Source: Scolanthus callimorphus
Taxonomy: Eukaryota > Cnidaria > Anthozoa > Actiniaria > Edwardsiidae
Length of the DNA stretch: 64,000 bases
Direction: 5' to 3'
NCBI GenBank assembly: GCA_033964015.1
Contig: CM066918.1
Location: 25,379,387 to 25,443,386, forward strand
A model generated the notes under the pieces. It had not been told where the DNA came from, ran no database searches, and worked only from the letters and a program-made list of their open reading frames with translations. Below, piece by piece: positions 45,764 to 54,474 of the stretch (positions within the stretch are counted from its first letter, which is position 1; each line of letters starts with the position of its first letter). Both the position numbers and the translations under genes were made by a program.

Positions 45764-46324
45764 TTAATCTTCGTTTCCATCTAGTAGGCGCGTGATCATT
45801 TTTTGGCATAATTGTGGCAATGTCCTACTGGACATTAAATCCAAAAACAATACCGGCGGTATGCACAAACGATGCGCGATCGCAATATAACCATGGCGCC
45901 GTAATTGAAATAACATTTGGAGATAGAGATACATAAATCTCCATATCCCTCTGTTTTCCTCGTGGGTGTCGCCATAAGCAAGAATGGGGTCCAATATAAG
46001 TTTTCTAAGAAATGTTTGTTTAACATACAATCTACCAGCTAAATCTATTAGAGCAGCGACGTTGTGGACTTCACAAGAGAGTTCAATGGTGTATTCGTTG
46101 TTGATTACGTCATCAACTAGTTCAATCAATAAATCCAATGTCTGCCAATTGGTGTAACTGTAGATAATGAACTGAAATGAAGATTCAGGTCTTTGGTTCC
46201 TTTCTTCTAGAAACGTCGCAAATGCCCCACTTACAGATGCCAGGTTTATTGCCGTTCTTTCACTCACTTGTCTTACAAACGTTATGTCTGCGAGAGCGAT
46301 TGTGATGACGGTTTGTTCTTCCAT
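45764..46324 (-). CDS. 3'-most retroelement ORF of unknown function
   Basis: From the ATG at 46324 this encodes 186 aa and overlaps the end of the env-like gene by ~65 bp in another frame. I recognise no domain. It looks soluble and helical, with stretches LASVSGAFATFLEERNQ, LDLLIELVDDVINNEYTIEL and RFMYLYLQMLFQLRRHGYIA, and has no signal peptide. The position between env and the 3' LTR is where complex retroelements and retroviruses keep accessory genes. The frame stays open further upstream to 46459 but without an ATG. A length of 186 codons in a young element argues against chance, though expression is unproven. Confidence 0.6.
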   Translation of the reverse strand: MEEQTVITIALADITFVRQVSERTAINLASVSGAFATFLEERNQRPESSFQFIIYSYTNWQTLDLLIELVDDVINNEYTIELSCEVHNVAALIDLAGRLYVKQTFLRKLILDPILAYGDTHEENRGIWRFMYLYLQMLFQLRRHGYIAIAHRLCIPPVLFLDLMSSRTLPQLCQKMITRLLDGNED

Positions 46325-48386
46325 TGGAGCGTTTTGACCGTTGGTCTGTATACCCTTGTATTTTAGCGGTAGGCCGCGTGGTAGCAATGGGTTGTATAGG
46401 CTGAAGGACCACACTTGACTCTGCACGCTTGTGTTTTCTGTGACACACTGTTGTGACAATAATAATCACAAAATTCAGCAATGTCACAGCAGATACTGTA
46501 TAGAGTAAAATCTGATCTGTGTAGGTCAATGTTTCTTCTTTAATCTTGTCAATATCTTTTCTTGTACGCTTCAGTTCGTTAGTCAGTTTTTCGTCATAAA
46601 AACTGTAAAATTTATCTAAGTTTTCAATGATGGTCTTGTTGATCGTTACAGGTTGTGGAATCTTTAAGGAATCATGATGTAGGTTTAGTGTGTCCTTATC
46701 CACAAAGTTCCATGGAATATATTGTAGAGTTTCTTTAGTAAAAATAGGTAATGATATTCCCATAGATTTAGAACATTTTGTTAGGCCAGACTTCATGCCT
46801 TTGAACGTGACGTTGCAAGGAAACTCGTAGATGGACAGAGGCGTGACAGCTAAATGTCCGGTATTGGTTTTCAGTGTTCCATGGGAAGTACTTAAGTAGA
46901 ATCGTCCACCAAGAGGAATCATCGAATGTAATCCATCACATGAACTTGAAAGAAGGTGGTAACGAGGGAATGACAACTTAATTTCTGAATTCCAAGGATA
47001 GCCAAGCCAAGAAAAATTTTGCTCTGTTTGTAAAATATTGGTTGGACACAAATAACCATTTGGGTTTTGGAAACATTTATCAAGGTCATTGATAGTCACA
47101 ATATATTTCGAGTACGAACACGAAATAACGGCTAAGTTTGTCTTTTGCACTGGTCCTGTGTAACAAGAGTTAGAAATATTAAATTTTATAGGTGTTAAAC
47201 GTTCTATTGTACATAGTGAGTTCTGGTTTTTTATTTCTGGGATAATGGTGAGTAAATTAATATTGACACTATCTTTTTCATGTTCGACGTCAGTCATTGG
47301 CTGACCCAAAACAGGAAGACCTTGTTTAAATGCTTCCACAGTTAATTTGAGTGAATCGTCGCTATTGAGTCTAGGAAGGAGTTGCGAAGTTATAAAACTT
47401 GGTAAATCGGATTTACTAATCAAACTTTTTTTATTCAGTTTTGTAAGAAGGTTCATAATGTCCTGAATTTCGAAAAACCGTAATATCGTAGAAAAAGTTC
47501 TAGTCAACTCTGTTGAAAATTTAGAAAGAAATTCCATCAGTAATTGTTGATCACAATGAACTCCGTTGGAAAACTTCCTTATTTCTTGTTCCCAAACTTT
47601 GAAAGTTTTATCGATCAGTTTCATATCATGTCCTAATTGTTGGAGTTTTGAATTCATATTGTCTTGTATCTTAAAAACATATGTTATTTTACCATTCAAA
47701 ATATGAACAAGATGTTGAGTTATTGCCATTGCTGATGTCATCTCTCTTAAGGTTTTCTTAAGATTTTGGACATGATTGGCTTCACATTTCTTACTAGAAA
47801 TTGCCTCATAAATCAATCTTGGAACACCCATCATGCCGCTATAGCAAGCCCAAGCTGTTCGCTTTTCTCTTCTATGTTTTTCTTTTAGCCAATGTTTTTG
47901 TTCACGAGTAATTGTTTTACAGTTTTTGTATGCCCAATGCTTACAAGCTTTAACTGAATTTCGATAAATTGTTGGACAAGTCATAGTGGATCGTAAGCCA
48001 GTTTCGTAATTATACAGACGAACGAGATAGGTTGAACATTCGATTAAGGACGAGAGTCCTGATAATGAAAGCAATCTTTTGGCTGATATTTGTGTATTCC
48101 TAATAGACAATAGCAATTGTTCGAAAAAGGTTGCTTTGATTGCTGAACAGGAATGATTCGACATTCGTTTAACATTTCCAGTAGCTACTAGTGGCAAATG
48201 AGTAGTTACATGAAGAATCCGAGTATCTTCATAGAAAGTTAATGGACGGGCCGTGTGACTTATTAAAAGAGACGACGGGTAGAAAGTAATCTTTTCTGTC
48301 AAGGAGCCGAATTGTTGATTTACGCCAAATTGAAAACAATATGAAAAGGTATACAAAAACACGAAGTAGCTTGGTTTGACTATCAT
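46260..48386 (-). CDS. env: Envelope-like transmembrane glycoprotein of the retroelement
   Basis: From the ATG at 48386 this encodes 708 aa. Layout: a hydrophobic signal-peptide-like start (YFVFLYTFSYCFQFGV), a cysteine-containing ectodomain, a furin-type RREKR site at about residues 172-176, directly followed by a hydrophobic, glycine-containing segment (TAWACYSGMMGVPRLIYEAI) where a fusion peptide would sit, a heptad-like helical stretch, a long C-terminal ectodomain, one membrane segment (VSAVTLLNFVIIIVTTV, ~residues 630-648) and a basic ~60-residue tail. This is the general plan of class I fusion glycoproteins carried by errantivirus-like Gypsy elements. A role in cell entry is inference from layout only. 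A good acceptor (CTTCTAG) lies just upstream on the same strand, suggesting expression from a spliced RNA. No internal breaks. Confidence 0.8.
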   Translation of the reverse strand: MIVKPSYFVFLYTFSYCFQFGVNQQFGSLTEKITFYPSSLLISHTARPLTFYEDTRILHVTTHLPLVATGNVKRMSNHSCSAIKATFFEQLLLSIRNTQISAKRLLSLSGLSSLIECSTYLVRLYNYETGLRSTMTCPTIYRNSVKACKHWAYKNCKTITREQKHWLKEKHRREKRTAWACYSGMMGVPRLIYEAISSKKCEANHVQNLKKTLREMTSAMAITQHLVHILNGKITYVFKIQDNMNSKLQQLGHDMKLIDKTFKVWEQEIRKFSNGVHCDQQLLMEFLSKFSTELTRTFSTILRFFEIQDIMNLLTKLNKKSLISKSDLPSFITSQLLPRLNSDDSLKLTVEAFKQGLPVLGQPMTDVEHEKDSVNINLLTIIPEIKNQNSLCTIERLTPIKFNISNSCYTGPVQKTNLAVISCSYSKYIVTINDLDKCFQNPNGYLCPTNILQTEQNFSWLGYPWNSEIKLSFPRYHLLSSSCDGLHSMIPLGGRFYLSTSHGTLKTNTGHLAVTPLSIYEFPCNVTFKGMKSGLTKCSKSMGISLPIFTKETLQYIPWNFVDKDTLNLHHDSLKIPQPVTINKTIIENLDKFYSFYDEKLTNELKRTRKDIDKIKEETLTYTDQILLYTVSAVTLLNFVIIIVTTVCHRKHKRAESSVVLQPIQPIATTRPTAKIQGYTDQRSKRSNGRTNRHHNRSRRHNVCKTSE

Positions 48387-48411
48387 GTTATTCAGTGTTG
48401 TCACTCTTTGC

Positions 48412-48431
48412 CTAGAAGAAAATAAAGATAA
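48412..48431 (-). promoter_or_regulatory. Candidate splice acceptor for env-like mRNA
   Basis: On the minus strand a pyrimidine-rich stretch ending TTTTCTTCTAG precedes the env-like ATG by about 25 bases. This is the expected place for a subgenomic acceptor in env-bearing Gypsy elements. The donor was not identified. Confidence 0.5.
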
Positions 48432-48568
48432 CTTAGTGATCTCAGACTAAACATATTTCATTTCCAAACAATTATTGTCTCTTCTTAAGAACTATCGCCG
48501 TAGCTTTTCAGTCTCTCCTCGACAAACTTCGGAAGTGTAACAACTGTGCAACAACTAGAAAAACCAAA

Positions 48569-49031
48569 ATGGCAGAAAACATTGCTGAAATGCCAAATGA
48601 AGATCCCATGGAAATGGAATTAATGATTGATTTGAGTAAGTATTTGAGTAAGTCACTGATCTTGATATACTGTTGAGCATTTTTTTGTTTTCTGATGTTT
48701 TATCTAACTACGTTATACATATATATTTTTATAGAATGTGGTCTGTGCAATGAGCAGAAAACTGGGGAGAAAGGTGCTCCCAAATGTATAACGTTGTGTC
48801 CGTGTGGACACACGTTTCACCGGTCTTGTGCCGATGGGCATGAACTGCAGAGAACAAACTTTAAATGTCCAAGTCCTGTTTGTGCGTAAGTAGTTACACA
48901 TTCAAATGTTCATTTCTTAGCTAAACTTGTGGTAAGAAAATAACTATACATTTTTTTTTTTTAGATATCGGCACGAAATAGTACGTGTGCTTTTTATTGA
49001 AGTCTATGAGGTAGATACAAGAAAAAATTAA
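48569..49031 (+). CDS. Antisense three-exon RING-like zinc-finger gene inside the retroelement
   Basis: Exons 48569-48635, 48735-48885 and 48965-49031 join in phase with strong GT/AG sites (GTAAGT donors; TTTTTATAG and poly-T-TTAG acceptors) to give 94 aa. After an acidic Met/Glu-rich leader (MAENIAEMPNEDPMEMELM) comes a RING-type zinc-binding array: CGLC, then LCPCGHTFHRSC, then CPSPVC. RING proteins usually act as ubiquitin E3 ligases; for so short a protein that role is a guess. It lies between pol and env on the opposite strand, so its introns would not be removed from genomic retroelement RNA. That could explain how an intron-bearing gene survives retrotransposition. Its promoter would have to be internal to the element. 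Confidence 0.7.
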
Positions 49032-49179
49032 TGATCAGGTAAGATATTGTCTTGTTTGGTACTTGTTCCTAAAATGGTTGATATTGGTATGAAACAGTAT
49101 AACTCTAAAGACAAAACAAGTCAAAGGTGAAAGTGGCTGCCGCTAGATAACGTGGGAAATTCGTTTGACGAATCAGTTA

Positions 49180-49784
49180 TGCACCAGTCAATTGACAGCC
49201 CCGCACCCCCCCATTCGCGCATTAGCGGGGTACTAGCGGGGCTTTCGTACATAATTCACACTACATTACTGCCCCGTAGGTCGGGAGATGCACTTTCTTT
49301 CACGGCTTCCACACAGTACATCGAGCGGGGAGTCACTCTCTTCCCCGGTACACAACACAACAGAAACCAGCCCGCTTTCCGGGCTGCTTCACCTCCATAT
49401 GAACACCCCTTTACTTCACAAAAGACACGACAAATACAGATTTTTGTTACTTGAATTACACGTATTAAATTTTAATCTACACTAGCGAAAGTACATGCAA
49501 GTAGAAACATATGGTTTTATTACGCTTTGCGATCGGCTGTGGCTGCATTGAAAACTGGGCACCATCGACATGACTCTTTTCATTGAGTAAAAATCCTTTG
49601 TGTTATCTTCTAAATTCATTGGGCAAGGAGCGCATTCACTCTTAATTATTACCCTGGGGACGGTGCATTCACCTCTCAGATTGTCCCCGCAAACCGAGGC
49701 GCTCACTGCCTTTCATTTGCCAAAAAGTGAATGCCCCGCTAATGCGCGAATGGGGGGGTGCGGGGCTGTCAATTGACTGGTGCA
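49180..49784. mobile_element. Harbinger-like MITE nested in the retroelement
   Basis: A 605-bp element with perfect ~50-bp terminal inverted repeats beginning TGCACCAGTCAATTGACAGC. TTA flanks both ends (49177-49179 and 49785-49787), matching the TWA target preference of PIF/Harbinger elements. It has no transposase. It sits ~35 bp past the pol stop codon. Confidence 0.8.
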
Positions 49785-49818
49785 TTACCCTTTTGGAAAT
49801 TATGAATTAATCGCTTGT

Positions 49819-52800
49819 CTAGAATGTTTTTGTCGGTTCCCAAGTTTCTGAATGATCAGCCCATAACACTAAGTATTCAATTTTTCTACCTTGCTTTCTT
49901 TTACTTAACAGTTTTATAGCTTGAAAAATAGAATGCTCATCACTATTGTTTTGCATTTTCGATGTCGATACGTTCGAAGTGCTAGGTTCTTTTGCTTTCG
50001 CTGTAGTGCTAGCTTTGTTTTCTCCACTTGCTCCATTGGGCCTAACATCTGATTTCTTTTTGGGCATTTTAGAATCAGTGCTTTTCTTGTTTGAAAATTC
50101 TTTAGTTTGCTGTGATTTTCCTTCTTTTGTTTTGGTTTTTTCACTTTCTTGTTTTGGCGTTTCCGTGTCGTTTTGGTTTTCCGTATTTTCAAAACTATCA
50201 TCAGGAATGTCTGAAAAATCTAGACCAAAACCTTCAGCAATGCTCTCGTCTGGAGGCAAAATTGGTCTTTCATCTGGGTCGAAACACTTTTTCATTCTGT
50301 TTATATGAACAGCAAACTTTGCTTTTCTGTTGTTCATATCCCTAACATAGTAGTTTACTTCATTAAATCTCTCCACAATTCTAAATGGTCCATGCCACAT
50401 GTGCAGCAATTTCTTTGCCAATCTTTTCTTTGTTGCAGGAGTGTAAACCCAAACTTTTTCCCCTACTTGAAATTCACGATGTTTACTTTTCTTATCATAG
50501 TAGAACTTTGCTTTTTGATGTGCGCGTTGATTATTTTCTATAGCAATTTTACGTGCTTGCTCGACATTTTCAACAACTCGTCTTCTGTGTTCTTCTACTG
50601 ATGTGGACAATTTTGAACTATCCAAACTTAGATATTTACTGTTTACGCAAAGATGCGGTTCAAAACCAAAAAGTAAATAGTGAGGGCTCTCATTAGAGCT
50701 CTCATGTGGGCTTGTTCTATAGGCATGTAGGACAGCTGGAATATACTCGTCCCAATCTGTGTGAGAACTATTAACATACATTGATAAACTTTGTATCAAC
50801 GTGCCATTGAACTTTTCAACTAGACCGTCTGTCTGTGGGTGATAGCTCGAGGTATTCAATTTATGAATTTGAAATATCCGACAAATTTCTTTGATTAATT
50901 TGCTCATGAAATTTTTTCCTCGATCTGTTAATAATTTTCTCGGAGCAGAGTATCGGAATATTATTTCACGCACAAAAATGTCTGCTATTGTTGCAGCTTC
51001 CATGTCAGGCATCGCAAAGGCTTCTGGGAATTTTGTTAGGTAATCAGATATGACAAGTATATACATGTTCCCTTTTTTGCTCTTAGGAAGTGGACCAATT
51101 ATGTCCATTGCACATTTTTCCCAAGGCGTAGTCACAGGTTCCGAAAGACACATTGGTTCTCTTAGATGGCTTTTAGGGCTTTTACGCATAGAGCAATCTA
51201 CGCACGATTTGCACCAATGTTCAGTATCTTTGAACATGCCAGACCACCAGTAATACTGACGTAATTTTCCAAAAGTTTTTCCGATTCCAAAATGAGCACC
51301 CGTTATGTGATCATGAACATTTGAAAGTAATTCATATTTCAGACATTCCGGAACGACTAACTGTGAAATTGTTTCTTTACTTCTGTGTTTACTTTTGCGG
51401 TCTAAGTGGTATAAAAGTTTATCCTCTCCTATGTAAAAACAATCGGCAGATAATAACAATTCTCTAGCTAATTTGTTATCACTAGGTAATTCGCCGGTTT
51501 CTAAGTAAACAATAATGTCTGAAAGTTTACGATCTTTCCTTTGTTGCTCATAAATTTTATCAGCTTCTGGGGCTTTTTCTATGGCATAGAGTTCGCACTT
51601 TTCATATGCGCGTCTACTAAGAGAATCAGCAGCCAGGTTTTGTTTGGCATTCCGATAGACAATATCAAAATCATACTGTTGAATTAACATTGACCAGCGT
51701 GCTAAACGTCCTACCGGATCTTTTATAGACATAAGCCATTTTAGTGCGTTGTGATCAGTATGAACTGTGAATTTGTTTCCACTCAGGTACGGTGAATATT
51801 TCTTTATTCCCTCGATTACCGCAATGCATTCTCTTTCAGTAGTTGTATAATTTTTTTCACACTTGTTTAGTGCGCGACCATTATACGCGATTACAGCCTC
51901 TTTTCCATCATCACTGAACTGTGATAAAGTCATTCCTACGCCAGTTGAAGATGCATCCGTTATCAAATGAAATGTTTTAGAAAAGTCTGGAAATACTAAA
52001 ACCGGTGCTGAAACAAGTTCGCTCTTAAGTTTCTTGAATGCCTCTTGGCAATCATCGGTCCATTTGAATTTTACATGCTTTCTTGTCAAATTGTTCAAAG
52101 GTTCTGCAATAACATGAAAATTCTTGATAAACTTCCTGTAATAGTTGCATAAGCCTAAGAAACCTCTCAATTCCTTGATATTAGTAGGAATTGGGAATTC
52201 TGTAACTGCTTTAATCTTACTAGGACATGGTTTAATTCCGTCTGGTGTTACAATATGACCAAGATATTTCAATTCTTGTTTGGCAAGCACACACTTCTTT
52301 GGATTCAGTTTCAGATTAGCATCTCGCATTCTAACAAACACTTCTTCAAGATGCCTGAGGTGATCTTCTGGAGTTTTAGAAAATATAATAATATCGTCAA
52401 TATAAATTAACGCACTCTTATATTCCAATCCTCTGAGAATATGTTCCATAAGTCTCTGAAATGTAGCGGGCGAATTGCACAATCCAAACGGCAAAACTTT
52501 AAACTGATAAAGTCCATTGTTGGTTACAAAAGCTGTCTTTTCACGAGAAGATTGTTCTACCTCTATTTGCCAATAGCCACTCTTCATGTCAAGACTTGTA
52601 AAATATTGACTACCAGACAAACTATCAAGTACATCCGATATCACAGGGATCGGATAAGAGTCTTTCTTTGAAACAAAATTCAGTTTCCGAAAATCAACAC
52701 AAAATCTCATTGTTCCATCCGCCTTTTTCGCCAAAACAACGGGCGAGGCCCAAGGAGATATTGAAGGCTCTATGACGTCATGTTCGAGCATTTCTGTTAG

Positions 52801-54336
52801 CTGTTTTTCTATTTCTGCACGATTGTCAGGATTTGTCCTATATGGTTTTTGTTTGATAGGAACACTATCTCCCGTATCAATTCTGTGCTGAATAATGGAA
52901 CTTCTACCAAGGTCTTTAATATTTGATGCAAAACAGTCTTTATACTTGAATAGCAACTGCTTTAGATTCTCTTCGTCTTTTCCAGAAAAAGCGCAATTTA
53001 AAATGTCTTGTAATTCCGATGAATTATTCACAGTAGCCTCTGCAGCACTATCATTTTCGCTTTTCTCAGATGGTTCTCCAAGTTCAAAAGTTTGAAATTC
53101 ATCGTCATTCAATATACATAATGAAGCTAGTTTTGTCCCTGGATAAATGCTTACACTCTTAGAATTAGGGTTTATTAACCTTAGGGGAACAATTCGTTCA
53201 TCATTGATGGTCACGAGCTCGGCGGCACCTACAATACTGAGTTTTTCTGGTAATTCTTTTCTACAAGTTACTAAAGCAACCGAATTCGTCGGGGGAACCC
53301 CATCAACTTTTGCAGGCAAAATTGTTTCTGAATGTGCTGGCAATGAAAAAGCATTTTCTGCAAAAACTACAAATCTATTGTTCTCACAAAAATCTAGTTT
53401 GTTCTCATTGTGGAAAGCAAATTCTTTTTGTATAATGTTCAGCGAAATAGTTGAATTCGAAAAATCGATATTCGCCTTAAATTCTGAAAGAAAATCTTTA
53501 CCCAGAATTGCACCATACGACAAATTGTTTATCACATAGAATGGAAAGGAGAAATCATAGCCTTGTAATTTGAAATGCAGCATTATTTTCGCCACAACAT
53601 CTAGGGATTGTCCATTTACTGTTCTGATTAATGGTAAATCTGTTTGCAGAGTATGAAATTGTTGTTGATCTAATTTGTGAAACACGTTTTGGCTAATAGC
53701 GGAAATTGCTGCTCCACTATCAATAAGGAAACTTGTATTTCTTTCGCCAATTTTTCCTTGGACGGATAACGCACGAATATCAATCGGAAAGGTAACTGCA
53801 TATTTTGAATCTTTACTTGTCACTTCATAATTGTCTAGTTTTGGCTCTTCTTTGTTTTCGTAAATTTGCATAATGTTTACATTGAAGTTCTCTTGTTCTT
53901 CATTTTTTGTTTGATCATGATTCTTGTTATTTTCAAATACTGATGCATCATTGTCTTCAGCTTTTTTTGTTGTGTCATTTTGTTTCATACTTGTTAAGAT
54001 TTCTTTTGAGCCTATTTGAATTTCATGGTTTTCTTCATTCTCATGATTTGAAGTTTCATCTTTCTTGTGATCACATTCACTTCTTTGTAATACCGGTATT
54101 AAATGTTTCATGACTTTTTCTTCAAAGATTTCGATATTATTGGTACTTATGCTTGAAGGCGTCCCCTCAAATGTTTTTCCCAAAAATTCGATTTCTTCAA
54201 TCATGATGTCATTTATTTCTTGAACTATTTCCTGCGCAGGAATTTTGTTTTCATAGACATCGAGTTGTATTAAATTTTCTTCATTAATTTGTTTTGACAC
54301 GTTTTTGTTCAATGCTTGAAAGTTTAGAAGTATCAT
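49819..54336 (-). CDS. pol: Gypsy pol: protease, RT, RNase H, integrase, chromodomain
   Basis: 1505 uninterrupted codons from the ATG at 54336. Domains by residue: an acidic leader; aspartic protease with FLIDSGAAISAI (DSGA 206-209); reverse transcriptase (~500-700) with LPFGLCNSPATFQRLM and the catalytic YIDD at 645-648; RNase H (~785-905) with TDAS, TERE and HTDHNAL; integrase with an HHCC zinc knot (~1008-1048), DDE residues D1078, D1138 and E1174, and a GPF motif (HMWHGPFRIVERF). It ends in a chromodomain-like segment (KIEYLVLWADHSETWEP) that stops before the usual final helix. It would process Gag-Pol, copy the RNA and integrate the cDNA. It shares gag's frame but is separated from it by stops at 54475 and 54433; the fusion mechanism is unclear. 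Confidence 0.92.
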   Translation of the reverse strand: MILLNFQALNKNVSKQINEENLIQLDVYENKIPAQEIVQEINDIMIEEIEFLGKTFEGTPSSISTNNIEIFEEKVMKHLIPVLQRSECDHKKDETSNHENEENHEIQIGSKEILTSMKQNDTTKKAEDNDASVFENNKNHDQTKNEEQENFNVNIMQIYENKEEPKLDNYEVTSKDSKYAVTFPIDIRALSVQGKIGERNTSFLIDSGAAISAISQNVFHKLDQQQFHTLQTDLPLIRTVNGQSLDVVAKIMLHFKLQGYDFSFPFYVINNLSYGAILGKDFLSEFKANIDFSNSTISLNIIQKEFAFHNENKLDFCENNRFVVFAENAFSLPAHSETILPAKVDGVPPTNSVALVTCRKELPEKLSIVGAAELVTINDERIVPLRLINPNSKSVSIYPGTKLASLCILNDDEFQTFELGEPSEKSENDSAAEATVNNSSELQDILNCAFSGKDEENLKQLLFKYKDCFASNIKDLGRSSIIQHRIDTGDSVPIKQKPYRTNPDNRAEIEKQLTEMLEHDVIEPSISPWASPVVLAKKADGTMRFCVDFRKLNFVSKKDSYPIPVISDVLDSLSGSQYFTSLDMKSGYWQIEVEQSSREKTAFVTNNGLYQFKVLPFGLCNSPATFQRLMEHILRGLEYKSALIYIDDIIIFSKTPEDHLRHLEEVFVRMRDANLKLNPKKCVLAKQELKYLGHIVTPDGIKPCPSKIKAVTEFPIPTNIKELRGFLGLCNYYRKFIKNFHVIAEPLNNLTRKHVKFKWTDDCQEAFKKLKSELVSAPVLVFPDFSKTFHLITDASSTGVGMTLSQFSDDGKEAVIAYNGRALNKCEKNYTTTERECIAVIEGIKKYSPYLSGNKFTVHTDHNALKWLMSIKDPVGRLARWSMLIQQYDFDIVYRNAKQNLAADSLSRRAYEKCELYAIEKAPEADKIYEQQRKDRKLSDIIVYLETGELPSDNKLARELLLSADCFYIGEDKLLYHLDRKSKHRSKETISQLVVPECLKYELLSNVHDHITGAHFGIGKTFGKLRQYYWWSGMFKDTEHWCKSCVDCSMRKSPKSHLREPMCLSEPVTTPWEKCAMDIIGPLPKSKKGNMYILVISDYLTKFPEAFAMPDMEAATIADIFVREIIFRYSAPRKLLTDRGKNFMSKLIKEICRIFQIHKLNTSSYHPQTDGLVEKFNGTLIQSLSMYVNSSHTDWDEYIPAVLHAYRTSPHESSNESPHYLLFGFEPHLCVNSKYLSLDSSKLSTSVEEHRRRVVENVEQARKIAIENNQRAHQKAKFYYDKKSKHREFQVGEKVWVYTPATKKRLAKKLLHMWHGPFRIVERFNEVNYYVRDMNNRKAKFAVHINRMKKCFDPDERPILPPDESIAEGFGLDFSDIPDDSFENTENQNDTETPKQESEKTKTKEGKSQQTKEFSNKKSTDSKMPKKKSDVRPNGASGENKASTTAKAKEPSTSNVSTSKMQNNSDEHSIFQAIKLLSKRKQGRKIEYLVLWADHSETWEPTKTF

Positions 54337-54474
54337 CTGAATTTGCAGTTGTAACGCGTTTCCTTTTGGCTGAAAGCTTAGTTGGTTGTCTTATTTCTCG
54401 TCCGTGTTTATGATTCTGATTTGTGGCCCCTATCACGCTAATTCCAGAGTTACCGTTCGAGACAGAGGCCTTTT

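Noticed and set aside
46325..46459. Upstream extension of the 3'-most retroelement ORF
   Set aside because: The extension has no ATG and lies entirely over the env tail in another frame, so the ORF was started at 46324.
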